Origin: Pseudobacteriovorax sp.
Lineage (GTDB): Bacteria > Bdellovibrionota_B > Oligoflexia > Oligoflexales > Oligoflexaceae
DNA: 64,000 nucleotides
Direction: 5' to 3'
Assembly: GCA_013215145.1 (NCBI GenBank)
Contig: JABSRP010000013.1
Span: forward strand, 62,001-126,000
Both the position numbers and the translations under genes were made by a program. This document shows positions 26,729-35,725 of the stretch, piece by piece. Each line of letters starts with the position of its first letter. Position 1 is the stretch's first letter. The notes beneath the pieces are model-generated. The model was not told the origin of the DNA, did not search any database, and saw nothing but the letters and a program-made list of their open reading frames with translations.

Positions 26729-27371
26729 CATAGAGTTGGCTCCTTCGATTCTGGCAGCTGATCCCATGAATTTTATGAAAGAGATTCAGGATGCCGAAAA
26801 CTGTGGTGCCGATCTTCACCATTTCGACGTCATGGACGGGCACTTCGTTCCTAATCTAACCTACGGGTTACCTCTCGTGGCTAAATTCAAAAAGGTCGCT
26901 AAGATCCCTCTGGATGTTCATATCATGATTCAAAATCCAGACGAAATGGCCATTAAATATGTTGAGGCTGGAGCTGATGTCTTAGTCTTTCATGTCGAAG
27001 CTGCTCGCCATCACCATATGCTAGCAACTAGTATAAGGAATGCTGGTGGTCGTCCTGGTGTGGCGATTAATCCTGGTACATCATTATCAAATCTAGATGC
27101 CATTTTAGAAGATCTTGAAGTGGTCAACGTGATGACCGTAAATCCAGGTTTTGGTGGACAAAAATTTATTACTTCGAGTTTACGAAAAATAGAATCCTTA
27201 GCAAACTTGATTGCTAAGCGGGGTTTGTCTGTTGTCATACAAGTCGACGGCGGCGTGAATGTAGAAACCGTTGCCTCGATTCGGAATGCTGGCGCGACTC
27301 GATTGGTGGCTGGTACAGCTTTTTATGGTGCTGAAGATCGCATGCAGGCTGCGAAAATGCTAAGAGGATAA
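26715..27371 (+). CDS. rpe: Ribulose-phosphate 3-epimerase
   Basis: Interconverts ribulose-5- and xylulose-5-phosphate in the pentose phosphate pathway. The TIM-barrel signatures are present: APSILAADPMNF, HHFDVMDGHFVPNLTYG with the metal-binding His/Asp, VHIMIQNPD, MTVNPGFGGQKF and VDGGVN. Length is 218 residues from ATG 26715, which follows GAGGAG; the start lies inside the def gene. hutH begins one base after its stop, so def-rpe-hutH look like one operon. Confidence 0.98.
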   Translation: MTNHSIELAPSILAADPMNFMKEIQDAENCGADLHHFDVMDGHFVPNLTYGLPLVAKFKKVAKIPLDVHIMIQNPDEMAIKYVEAGADVLVFHVEAARHHHMLATSIRNAGGRPGVAINPGTSLSNLDAILEDLEVVNVMTVNPGFGGQKFITSSLRKIESLANLIAKRGLSVVIQVDGGVNVETVASIRNAGATRLVAGTAFYGAEDRMQAAKMLRG

Positions 27372-27372
27372 T

Positions 27373-28902
27373 ATGAAAGAGTTTTTGTTAGGTGAAGATC
27401 ACCTTACGATCGAAGCTTTCGTAGCGATAATCAACGATCAACTAACTCCGTCTATTAGCGAAAGCGCTTGGAAGCGAGTCAGACAGTATCGAAGCATTAT
27501 CGATAAAACCTTGGCCTCTACGGAATCGGTATACGGAATCAATACTGGATTTGGTTTTTTAAGCGATGTTTCGATTCCAGAAGAAGACTTGGAAACGCTT
27601 CAAGTGAATCTTGTACGCTCTCATGCTTGCGGTGTTGGTCCATCTGTTCCTGATCGAGTCGTAAAAGCGCTACTCATTCTTAGGCTACATACCTTCTGTT
27701 TGGGACACACTGGGATTAGTGAGGATTGTGTTCGCCACATTCAGAGCTTTTTACAATTTAGAATTTTTCCAGTCGTACCTTCAAAAGGTAGTGTTGGAGC
27801 TAGCGGCGATCTAGCGCCCTTGGCTCATTTGGCTCTTGGTTTTATCGGTGAGGGCGATGTTTCCGTTGACGGAGTCGTCAAGGAAGCGTCTCAGGCTTTA
27901 GAAGAGCTGAAACTCAAGCCTTATGGCCTTAAAGCGAAAGAGGGTCTCTCTCTGATAAATGGAACGCATTTTATGACCGCTATTGCTGCTATGGTGGCAG
28001 AAGCGGCCTCGAATCTCATGACCTGTTCCGATATTATTCTAGCGTTGAGTCTAGATGCCATCCGTGGAACAACGAGGGCATTTGACGACAGAATACACAG
28101 AATAAGGCCTCAATCCGGGCAATTAGAGGTAGCGCAAAATATTCGACTGCTTTTTGAAGAGAAAGACGAGATCCAAAATAGCCATAAAGATTGTGGTAAA
28201 GTTCAGGATCCCTATTCGTTTCGATGTGCTCCCCAAGTTCATGGAGCTTCACGAGATGCTTTAAGATTTGTGAAAGGGACCCTTGAAACAGAATTAAATA
28301 GCGTTACTGACAATCCTTTGGTGTTTGAGGATGGAGAAACCATTAGTGGGGGTAATTTCCACGGTCAGCCCGTTTCCCTAGCTATGGACTTTTTGGCTAT
28401 TGCATTAGCAGAAATTGGTAGCATGTCTGAGAGGCGAATTGAGAAGCTCACGAATCCGAATATGAGTGGTCTACCGCCATTTGTAGCCAGAGAAAGCGGT
28501 GTCAATTCCGGCTTTATGATTCCTCATGTCGTCGCAGCTGCTCTTGTTTCGGAAAACAAGGTCCTATGTCATCCGGCTTCGGTAGATAGTATTCCTACCT
28601 CTGCAGATAAAGAGGATCACGTGAGTATGGGACCGATCGCAGCTAGAAAATGTGAGTCTGTCCTCGAAAACGTTACGGATATTTTAGCCATCGAATTGCT
28701 GACTGCATGTCAGGGTATCGATTTAATGCAACCGCTAAAACCAAACAAGACTCTCTCGGCTGTGTATAATAAAGTTAGAAGCGTTAGTCCGTCAATGGAA
28801 TCGGACCGTTCGCTGCATAAAGATATAAAGGCGGTAGCAAAACTTGTTGCTTCTGGGGAACTAAGAGTCATTATCGATGAGTTAGGTGTCAAACTATCTT
28901 AA
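27373..28902 (+). CDS. hutH: Histidine ammonia-lyase
   Basis: Deaminates L-histidine to urocanate without cofactor other than the self-made MIO group, formed from A143-S144-G145 in VGASGDLAPL. The SHACGVG stretch (substrate-side His) and the TSADKEDHVSMG block match histidine rather than tyrosine or phenylalanine lyases. Length 509 is usual. It is tightly coupled to rpe, with AGAGGA as ribosome-binding site. No hutU, hutI or hutG is in the window, so if it serves histidine breakdown the rest of the path is elsewhere. Confidence 0.93.
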   Translation: MKEFLLGEDHLTIEAFVAIINDQLTPSISESAWKRVRQYRSIIDKTLASTESVYGINTGFGFLSDVSIPEEDLETLQVNLVRSHACGVGPSVPDRVVKALLILRLHTFCLGHTGISEDCVRHIQSFLQFRIFPVVPSKGSVGASGDLAPLAHLALGFIGEGDVSVDGVVKEASQALEELKLKPYGLKAKEGLSLINGTHFMTAIAAMVAEAASNLMTCSDIILALSLDAIRGTTRAFDDRIHRIRPQSGQLEVAQNIRLLFEEKDEIQNSHKDCGKVQDPYSFRCAPQVHGASRDALRFVKGTLETELNSVTDNPLVFEDGETISGGNFHGQPVSLAMDFLAIALAEIGSMSERRIEKLTNPNMSGLPPFVARESGVNSGFMIPHVVAAALVSENKVLCHPASVDSIPTSADKEDHVSMGPIAARKCESVLENVTDILAIELLTACQGIDLMQPLKPNKTLSAVYNKVRSVSPSMESDRSLHKDIKAVAKLVASGELRVIIDELGVKLS

Positions 28903-28913
28903 GGTTTAATGTG

Positions 28914-29333
28914 ATGAAAGTCTTTTCAAAGGCCGCGCTTTTTTTATTTGCGATTCTTTCACTCGGAGCTGTAGCCAAATCTAACGAAGTACAAGGGACT
29001 TACCGATTTGAGGTGCAGGAAAGGGCTAATGATAACAGTGTTGTTGTCAAGCTGAGGGTAGAAGGCTCATCGAAATCTCCCGAAAACCTCCTATTTATAA
29101 GCCAACATATACACCCATCAGTAGCAACTGGAGTGGTTAAGAAAATTTATGGAACTTTGACTGGGCAGAGTAGTTCTGAGGGTCTCCACCTATCGCAGCT
29201 CATGATTTGGGTGCAAACTCAAGAAGGTCGGTCTCCTGTTTGGATGGTATCGTCTGAGTACCCTCCTAAGCGAATCTCTGGGAGCAAGTATCTCAAAATG
29301 CATAGTCCAGGTTCGGATTACCGTATTTTTTGA
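28914..29333 (+). CDS. Secreted protein of unknown function
   Basis: A 139-residue protein with a signal peptide (about residues 1-21, ending AVAKS). The mature part is predicted beta-rich without Cys or a recognisable motif. ATG at 28914 is chosen over the adjacent GTG. It lies 11 bases after hutH and 9 before the rhomboid gene, so it is likely part of the same transcript. No function is proposed. Confidence 0.65.
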   Translation: MKVFSKAALFLFAILSLGAVAKSNEVQGTYRFEVQERANDNSVVVKLRVEGSSKSPENLLFISQHIHPSVATGVVKKIYGTLTGQSSSEGLHLSQLMIWVQTQEGRSPVWMVSSEYPPKRISGSKYLKMHSPGSDYRIF

Positions 29334-29342
29334 GGCATTTTG

Positions 29343-30398
29343 ATGTACAAAGTCGACCAACAGCCCCCTCGAAAGCCTCCGTTGATGCCTTTCGCTCGTC
29401 AACCGAAGCCAAGCGAGTTCTTCGTTGGGACTTGGAGTGGCCGACTTATTCTCCTAAATACAGTCTTCTTTATTGTCGTCAGTCTGCACAGTCAGCAAAT
29501 CGTGTTGCCTTCCGTTGAAACACTGCTCTTTTGGGGCGCAAAGGACCCAGTTCTAATCTCTCAGGGAGAGTATTGGCGCTTATTGTCTCCGGTAGTTCTT
29601 CACGCTGGGATCCTGCATTTTGCTTTCAATAATTGGGCTCTGTATAGCCTCGGGTACCAAATCGAGCATATTTTAGGGGCCAAATGGTTTCTAATTTTGT
29701 ATTTGATCGCTGGCATCGGAGGAAACGTCTTAAGTAATCTGACGTCGTTGAGTCCTGGAGTTGGTGCTTCTTCTTCATTGTTCGGGTTGCTTGGTGTCGG
29801 AGTCTACTTAGAGCGCTTGATTGCAAGAAAACAATTGGGTGAGTTTGGTGAAAAAAAGGGGTCTTCTGTCTACTTGACAATGCTAGTAGTAAATCTGGCC
29901 ATTGGTTTTATGATACCCCAAATTGACAACGCCGCACATATTGGCGGCTTACTTTCAGGAATTGTTATAGGATATGCTTGGACTAGAGTCCATCGGACTA
30001 GGGTTGCCAAATTTGCGCCCAAAACTGGTGTTATTGGCCTTGTGTCCCTTGTTTTGGTAATAATTACGATTGCGGGAGTTGGCTCGTCTAAGACCGTTTT
30101 GTCACAAAGGCTTTGGTTCGCCTCAAACCACTCAAGCGAACCGGTTGCGCAGAACCGATATTTAACAAAAATTGTCGAATTGAGTCCTGATGACTTAGAC
30201 GCTAGACTGCTGAGGCTTGAGTTATCCCTGAAGTATGGTAATTATACGATTGCAGAAACTGATCTGACTAAAATAGTCACTATGGCCCAGGGCCAAGATG
30301 CATTATTGCAACTGAGTAAAAAGTTCCATGCTGAGGGAAATATTAAGGCTCTGACCTGGTTAGAGCGACGAAAGAAGGAACTTGGGACCTTCTTTTAA
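29343..30398 (+). CDS. Rhomboid-family intramembrane serine protease
   Basis: Cleaves membrane-spanning substrates within the bilayer. The six-helix core spans about residues 33-215. The catalytic Ser is S143 in GVGASSSLFG (the usual GxSG reads GASS here) and the His is H199 in DNAAHIGGLLSG; the conserved Asn/His region LHFAFNNWAL is near residue 91. After another hydrophobic segment (~225-250) a soluble helical tail of about 100 residues follows, reminiscent of TPR helices. The substrate is unknown. The 351-residue form is long because of this tail. Confidence 0.9.
   Translation: MYKVDQQPPRKPPLMPFARQPKPSEFFVGTWSGRLILLNTVFFIVVSLHSQQIVLPSVETLLFWGAKDPVLISQGEYWRLLSPVVLHAGILHFAFNNWALYSLGYQIEHILGAKWFLILYLIAGIGGNVLSNLTSLSPGVGASSSLFGLLGVGVYLERLIARKQLGEFGEKKGSSVYLTMLVVNLAIGFMIPQIDNAAHIGGLLSGIVIGYAWTRVHRTRVAKFAPKTGVIGLVSLVLVIITIAGVGSSKTVLSQRLWFASNHSSEPVAQNRYLTKIVELSPDDLDARLLRLELSLKYGNYTIAETDLTKIVTMAQGQDALLQLSKKFHAEGNIKALTWLERRKKELGTFF
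30371..30396 (+). terminator. Hairpin at the end of the rhomboid gene
   Basis: AAAGAAGG and CCTTCTTT pair perfectly around a nine-base loop, followed by TTAA only. It sits in the last codons and stop of the rhomboid gene, so it may serve as terminator of the lon-to-rhomboid stretch. The T-tract is short. Confidence 0.4.
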
Positions 30399-30524
30399 AG
30401 AATGAAAAATACAACACTCTTAAGTGATTTAGGAAAGATTTTTTAACTTCTCTTCCAGAATTCCGACAGGATTCGGAAAGGGTTGCAACACGAACTGAAT
30501 GCGAGCCGGAAATGGAGGAGACAC

Positions 30525-31835
30525 ATGTCAGCAGCGAGTAAGACGAATATGAGTAATGAAACAGCAGAGCTACAGGTACAGGGAAAATCCATAGAGCTAC
30601 CGGTAGTGGTGGGTAGCGAAGGTGAAGTTGGGATCGATATAAGCCGGCTTCGTGCAGAGACTAGAGCCGTCACGATCGACAACGGTTTCGTTAATACGGC
30701 CTCCTGTTTTTCGGGTGTTACATTTCTAAACGGCGAGGAAGGCGTATTAAAGTACCGAGGGTACGCCATAGAGGAGTTAGCTGAAAAGTCTAACTTTATC
30801 GAAGTCGCTTATCTGCTTATTTACGGCGAACTTCCAACTATTACTCAACTTGCTAGGTTCGAATCAAGTATTAAGGCAGGTCAAGAAACTCCGGAACAAG
30901 TCAAACAGCAGATTAAGTTATTTCCAAAAGATGCTCACCCTATGGGTGTTTTGTCAGCTTGCCTTTCCAGTCTCTCGGCTTACTACCCAGAGCTTTTAGA
31001 TCAGGATTTGTCCGCGGACAAAAAAGACAGAATCATTGGGCAGCTGGTGGCACAGGTGCGTAATTTGTCTGCTTATTTTTATCGTGCAAGCCAGGGTAAA
31101 GATTTTGTCAATTCAGATGCTAATTTAGATTATTGCACTGATTTTCTGAATATGATGTTTGAAGGCCAAGGTAAAATAGATCCTGAAGTTGCCAAAGCCT
31201 TAAATGTCTTGTTAATCCTTCATGCAGATCACGAACAGAACTGTTCTGCATCGACGGTTCGTTTGGTCGGCTCGTCAAAGGCCAATCTTTATGCATCGAT
31301 CTCGGCTGGCGTCGGTGCGTTGTGGGGGCCTCTCCACGGAGGAGCTAATCAAGCTGTCATTGAGATGCTTCAGGAAATTGACAAAGATGGCGGAGATTAT
31401 AAAAAGTTTTTGGACAAGGCCAAAGATAAAAACGACTCTTTTCGACTTATGGGATTTGGACATAGGGTCTACAAGAATTTCGATCCGAGAGCTCGGATCA
31501 TTAAAAAGGCCTGTGATACGGTTCTAACCAAACTTGATATTAAAGACCCCCTTCTCGATATCGCAAAGGGCTTGGAAGAAGAAGCGTTGAAAGACCCCTA
31601 TTTTGTTGACAGAAAGCTTTATCCGAATGTCGATTTCTACTCTGGAATTATTTACAAAGCCCTTAATATCCCAACAAATATGTTTACGGTGATGTTTGCT
31701 TTAGGTCGCATGCCAGGCTGGATTGCACAGTGGAAAGAGATGATTGAGTCACCGTCAATGAAAATTGGGCGTCCGCGGCAGATATACACTGGTGAGACTG
31801 ATTTAGAGTACCAAGCTATTTCTGACCGTAAATAG
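30525..31835 (+). CDS. gltA: Citrate synthase
   Basis: Condenses oxaloacetate and acetyl-CoA, first step of the TCA cycle. Type II (Gram-negative, hexameric) features: a beta-rich N-terminal extension, then GEEGVLKYRGYAIEEL, the HADHEQNCSASTVR block with the active-site His, ALWGPLHGGANQAV, and FGHRVYKNFDPRA. Length is 436 residues from the ATG at 30525, which has a strong GGAGGAG upstream; the frame is open further upstream from a TTG, but without a Shine-Dalgarno sequence. It is transcribed alone, with a terminator after it. Confidence 0.98.
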   Translation: MSAASKTNMSNETAELQVQGKSIELPVVVGSEGEVGIDISRLRAETRAVTIDNGFVNTASCFSGVTFLNGEEGVLKYRGYAIEELAEKSNFIEVAYLLIYGELPTITQLARFESSIKAGQETPEQVKQQIKLFPKDAHPMGVLSACLSSLSAYYPELLDQDLSADKKDRIIGQLVAQVRNLSAYFYRASQGKDFVNSDANLDYCTDFLNMMFEGQGKIDPEVAKALNVLLILHADHEQNCSASTVRLVGSSKANLYASISAGVGALWGPLHGGANQAVIEMLQEIDKDGGDYKKFLDKAKDKNDSFRLMGFGHRVYKNFDPRARIIKKACDTVLTKLDIKDPLLDIAKGLEEEALKDPYFVDRKLYPNVDFYSGIIYKALNIPTNMFTVMFALGRMPGWIAQWKEMIESPSMKIGRPRQIYTGETDLEYQAISDRK

Positions 31836-31864
31836 GCAAAGAGAGATCTACAGAGAGTCAATTG

Positions 31865-31896
31865 AAAGGGCTTCCCACTAGGGCTGCCCTTTTTTG
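31865..31896. terminator. Terminator after gltA
   Basis: AAAGGGC and GCCCTTT (31865-31871 with 31886-31892) pair, followed by TTTTGTTT. The converging gene ends two bases later, so the element may work for both strands. Confidence 0.8.
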
Positions 31897-31897
31897 T

Positions 31898-32470
31898 TTA
31901 ATTGGCAAACGTTTCGTCTTTATCTTCCTCTTCAATCTGAGTTTCTGTGACAGATGGGTCTATAAGACTAAAAATCTTAGATTGATCGTATTCTTTCGGT
32001 AGGGCGCCAGCGACGTGAGTAATGATGGCAACTAGCTTACCAAACTCATTAGCCAAGCCCTGGTACATCTTCATAAAATGATAGTCGTTGTGGCGAGAAC
32101 GCATCAAGCGTGACGCTGACTGATAGGCGGACGAACCCATGGAAATGTAATAATTTGTGTTTACGGTCTTGCGGTTAAGTGAATCTTGAAAATATCCTGC
32201 GACATACAAACTAAAATCACCGAGTTTTTTATATACTTTCAATTGATCGTTCGGACCGGATTCGACAGCTTTTTTATAGATCAGGGCTAAAGGAGTGTCC
32301 ATTAGGTTGATTTCGTCGATTGTCATGTTCTGTGGGTTTATGAACTCGCAAAGCAGATTGACTAAATAAAACTCGATATCTTCATTTAAAGGTATCTTGA
32401 GTTTCGACGCAGCGTTTTCAATGCGACTTTGAAAAAAATCGTTTGGATTTAGAAATTCTACGAAAGTCAA
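31898..32470 (-). CDS. Conserved-looking helical protein of unknown function
   Basis: A 190-residue soluble protein, mostly helical, without signal peptide, membrane segment or Cys motif. The N-terminus carries a hydrophobic patch (EFYLVNLLCEFINP), and the C-terminus is strongly acidic (EEEDKDE). Aromatic-rich segments around residues 100-140 (NTNYYISMGSSAYQ, NDYHFMKMYQGLANEF) suggest a compact helical bundle. It lies alone, facing gltA and divergent from the next gene. I do not recognise the family. Confidence 0.65.
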   Translation of the reverse strand: MTFVEFLNPNDFFQSRIENAASKLKIPLNEDIEFYLVNLLCEFINPQNMTIDEINLMDTPLALIYKKAVESGPNDQLKVYKKLGDFSLYVAGYFQDSLNRKTVNTNYYISMGSSAYQSASRLMRSRHNDYHFMKMYQGLANEFGKLVAIITHVAGALPKEYDQSKIFSLIDPSVTETQIEEEDKDETFAN

Positions 32471-32660
32471 AATTTCCCCCTACACAAACTTAGAATAAAC
32501 CAACCCGTCTCAGTGCTTATCGGTATTTTTGTCGAAATACTTAATCTTATTAGGGTATTACTTCGAATCCTATCTAACCCATTAAAATTACTGAAAATAA
32601 AAAGTAGAGGCACATTGGCCTGTTATATATTATACCTAAGTAAACAGATTGAGGGTTTCC

Positions 32661-33017
32661 ATGGACGAACAAAACGGGAAAAAAACTGACAAACTTGGAC
32701 TCGAGGAAATTGTAAAACTCGCTAACAAGATAGGTTTAGAATACGTTGCTGCAAAACGTGAGGCTGAGTATCTGGATCTAATGAAATCACCTATTAAAGC
32801 AAAGATAGCTTTGAGAATAGATGATGGTTCACTTTCAGAAACGAAATTAAAAAGACTCACAGATTCTGACCCTGAATACTTGGAGTATCTTGTAAAACTC
32901 TCTGATGCGAAACAAAACGCGGAAAAGCTTAGAATCCGTTATGAGTCTTACAAGAACCTATTTGATGCACGAAGATCATTACTAAGTTATCAAAAAGAAG
33001 AGATGAAGCTGCTATAG
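32661..33017 (+). CDS. Small helical protein of unknown function
   Basis: A 118-residue charged, helical protein rich in Lys and Glu; it probably forms one long antiparallel coiled coil (residues ~65-118). No signal peptide. ATG at 32661 follows GAGGG; an in-frame TTG four codons earlier is the alternative. The layout and composition resemble small phage-type accessory proteins, but no phage genes surround it. It converges with the TPR lipoprotein gene, seven bases apart. Confidence 0.6.
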   Translation: MDEQNGKKTDKLGLEEIVKLANKIGLEYVAAKREAEYLDLMKSPIKAKIALRIDDGSLSETKLKRLTDSDPEYLEYLVKLSDAKQNAEKLRIRYESYKNLFDARRSLLSYQKEEMKLL

Positions 33018-33024
33018 TTCCAAT

Positions 33025-34056
33025 CTATAGCGAAGGCTTTTTCGAAGTTCTCTTTTGACCACTCGTTGCGAATGTGCTGACTTTTTTTCGAGCATTTTCC
33101 ACTAATGAAGAGTATTCTGGATCTCCGGCGGCCTGCCTAAGGAATTTTGTATAAAACTTTTTTGCTAAATTGGGGCGGCTTTTGTAATGAGCTTTGCCTA
33201 GATAGTAAAACGATTCGATCATTCCAGGTTTGATTCTGGCAGCTCTTTCGAGATAGGAAATCGCAATATCCGCTCTATCGCCTTTCTCAAGCAATACTTT
33301 TGCGAGTCCTAAAAGGGCCCCAGCTAGAAGGGGTTGGTCTTTTAATGCTTCCCGATACGCTTCCTCTGCTTTTTTGAAGTTTTTTTGTGATAAAAAAATA
33401 TCTCCTACAACACTGAGTAGATATGGTTTTTGTTCTGCCGACAGCGTATTTAGGTGAGCTCGAGCGATTTTTAGAGCACGACGACTAGCTCCCATTTTGT
33501 TGAGAACTCTGGCGTATATGATGGTAACTTGAACGTCTTGGTTTTCTTGGTTTTTTAGCTTTTTGATAGTGCTGAGTGCTGCTCGGTAGTACCGAATTTT
33601 ATAGTAGCTCCAGGCAAGAGCCTTAGTTGCAAGGACATTTTTCGGTTGGGCCGTCAACGCTATTTTATAGCGAAAAATAGCGTCTCCGAAACGCTCCTGC
33701 GTACGATATGCCTCTGCTAAATAGTAGTTGGCTTCGAAGTTATTAGCTAAGTTATCTATGACTGTCTCGAAGTGTTTGATAGCTCTTTCATACCGACCAA
33801 CCTTCACGTAAACGATTCCTAACAGCCGATGAGCTTCTACAGATGCTCCATCAGTTTTAAGCGCTTTTCTCAGCTCTGTGATGGCCTCTCTGTACAAACC
33901 GTCCACAGCGTATTTGCTTCCGAGGCTCAGACTAGAGTTGAGCTTTTCGGATGCTTGCTGCTTGCGCTCCTGATCTGGATCTATCTGTTTGGTCTCAGTA
34001 GTAGAGCATCCCACCCCAAGGAGGATGAATATGGCTAGGTGAGCGATCGGTCTCAT
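33025..34056 (-). CDS. TPR lipoprotein
   Basis: A 343-residue lipoprotein: signal peptide with lipobox LLGVGC (Cys about residue 17), a short linker, then eight or so tetratricopeptide repeats filling residues 40-325, e.g. VEAHRLLGIVYVKVGRYERA and NFEANYYLAEAYRTQERFGD. The layout resembles PilF/PilW-type or NlpI-type TPR lipoproteins, which scaffold envelope machines, but no pilus genes are near. The residue after Cys is Ser, compatible with outer-membrane sorting. The C-terminal tail is basic. Confidence 0.85.
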   Translation of the reverse strand: MRPIAHLAIFILLGVGCSTTETKQIDPDQERKQQASEKLNSSLSLGSKYAVDGLYREAITELRKALKTDGASVEAHRLLGIVYVKVGRYERAIKHFETVIDNLANNFEANYYLAEAYRTQERFGDAIFRYKIALTAQPKNVLATKALAWSYYKIRYYRAALSTIKKLKNQENQDVQVTIIYARVLNKMGASRRALKIARAHLNTLSAEQKPYLLSVVGDIFLSQKNFKKAEEAYREALKDQPLLAGALLGLAKVLLEKGDRADIAISYLERAARIKPGMIESFYYLGKAHYKSRPNLAKKFYTKFLRQAAGDPEYSSLVENARKKVSTFATSGQKRTSKKPSL

Positions 34057-34123
34057 GTGTTAATCCTTGTTGATAGACGTCCATCTATAGATTAACACAG
34101 GTAGCAAGTAAATTTTAGTATCT

Positions 34124-34453
34124 CTAATTTATGATGTAGTACTCTTCAAACAGGGACCAGCATTTTTCGTCGGAAGAGTAAAACGACAGGATGATATGTC
34201 GGTTGATAAAATCTTTGTAATTAGCCGCCTTGTAAGTGTAGTAGCGAAGCTTGAGCCTGCCACTTTTCCCAGAGACGAGACTATCCGGAATAGGCATAAA
34301 CTCATCTAGGTAATAACACTCGTTTGCGCTATTTTTAATAAACGGCAATTGGACACCAGGTTCGAATTCCTCTACGATGGTAGTAGTCTTGCAACCCACG
34401 ATCAAAGCCGTTAAATAGAATATGATAAATTGCCTAATTATTTTGGTTTTCAA
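34124..34453 (-). CDS. Small lipoprotein of unknown function
   Basis: A 109-residue protein with a signal peptide and lipobox LIVGC (Cys21). The mature part is aromatic-rich with two further Cys (C47, C98) that could form a disulfide in the periplasm. No family recognised. It lies upstream of the TPR lipoprotein in the same direction, 67 bases apart, and is divergent from another lipoprotein gene. Confidence 0.6.
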   Translation of the reverse strand: MKTKIIRQFIIFYLTALIVGCKTTTIVEEFEPGVQLPFIKNSANECYYLDEFMPIPDSLVSGKSGRLKLRYYTYKAANYKDFINRHIILSFYSSDEKCWSLFEEYYIIN

Positions 34454-34534
34454 TTTATTATCCGAGGTTAACAGTTTAACTACACCCTCAGCATCTCGAC
34501 TTATTGGAATAAAACTTTAGGAGTCTATCCAAAA

Positions 34535-35722
34535 ATGTTTCGTAGTAACTTGTTAATACTGGCTATTTTTCTTAGTTCTTGCATTAGTTTTAAACCGGAT
34601 ACCAAGTCGAAGTGGGCTCCACTTGGACAAGCACAGTCGGTTGACTGTGAACTCGTTAAGCTGCAGCCAGGTGATTTGGAGCTTACTGATTTGCATGAAT
34701 TTACGGATGAGAAGACTAAGGTAAAAAGTGTATTGACGAAAACTAGGAAACGGAATGGGCTGACTGGATATAGTCTCAGAAAATTATCTGGTAACGAAGT
34801 CTCATCGGACCAACCTCAGACTCTAAGCTGGGGTCGTAAGGCAAGATATATAGGTCAGATCTATATCGAAAATACTACCTATGTAGTGGTGGAATCCATC
34901 GATAAGGATAATTTCAAACGCCTTGAAATACGAGATCTGCAGTCGAATGTGGTGAAATACAGCTCTTCGAGACTACCGTATTCTTTTTACACCAAAGCTC
35001 TTTACCCTTCGAAAAAGGGAGTCTGGATTCTTTTCAAATCTCGGGTTAGCAGGGTGTCTGACGATGACTTGCCAGTCAAGATCATCGACGGAACTTTGAG
35101 TGATAAAGGTGAGATCGCTTTCAATCAAAAATCCTATTTGGCTATGAAGGGAGAAAGTAAATTTTTTGGATTCGGTCATGGCAGATTGGCTGTTTTTAGT
35201 CTAAAAAAGAGTAAAAATACTAAAAAAATGGGCTTTAGCTATAATATTATAGATCAGATTGGGAGTGAATCTACTGAGTACGCAGTCGGGGAAGAACCAA
35301 TTGATCGGGTCGAAAGCTGGGCTATCTCAAAACATAGGGATGGTTTGGTTCTCGCGTTCCTTTCTGGTGATACTTTAATTTGGGATAATGCGAAGCTTAA
35401 CATATTAGTCTTCGATCAACAGGGTGACGTCCTTTGGAGGAAAGAGTTCAGTATTGAAGGGGAACATGTTGGAGAGCCCGTATTGGTGTCGGGGGCCACA
35501 AAAACAAGACTTTTACTTCCGAAATGGTTAGATAGCGAAAGCACGATTCACCTGCTTGAAGTGGGAAGAGCTGAAGTTGTCGATAAAGGTTACCACGGTG
35601 TTTTCCGCGAGGGAACGTTTTTATACAAAGGTTTTCTCGGAGATGGAGATGACCTGAATCTAGTCTTCAGATTCCCAAAAGGGTTCTCCAAAGGTCACAA
35701 AATTTGTGAGATTGAGGGTTAG
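34535..35722 (+). CDS. Lipoprotein of unknown function, probable beta-propeller
   Basis: A 395-residue protein with a signal peptide and lipobox FLSSC (Cys16). The mature part is strand-rich with repeated turns of hydrophobic-aromatic strands, compatible with a beta-propeller, but no repeat motif is exact enough to name a family. GGAG precedes the ATG. The regulator gene follows after three bases, so they are probably co-expressed; the lipoprotein could be a sensor or a regulated product. Confidence 0.65.
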   Translation: MFRSNLLILAIFLSSCISFKPDTKSKWAPLGQAQSVDCELVKLQPGDLELTDLHEFTDEKTKVKSVLTKTRKRNGLTGYSLRKLSGNEVSSDQPQTLSWGRKARYIGQIYIENTTYVVVESIDKDNFKRLEIRDLQSNVVKYSSSRLPYSFYTKALYPSKKGVWILFKSRVSRVSDDDLPVKIIDGTLSDKGEIAFNQKSYLAMKGESKFFGFGHGRLAVFSLKKSKNTKKMGFSYNIIDQIGSESTEYAVGEEPIDRVESWAISKHRDGLVLAFLSGDTLIWDNAKLNILVFDQQGDVLWRKEFSIEGEHVGEPVLVSGATKTRLLLPKWLDSESTIHLLEVGRAEVVDKGYHGVFREGTFLYKGFLGDGDDLNLVFRFPKGFSKGHKICEIEG

Positions 35723-35725
35723 GAA

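Noticed and set aside
32661-33017. Prophage remnant
   Set aside because: One small helical protein of phage-like composition, but no integrase, structural gene or attachment repeat nearby.
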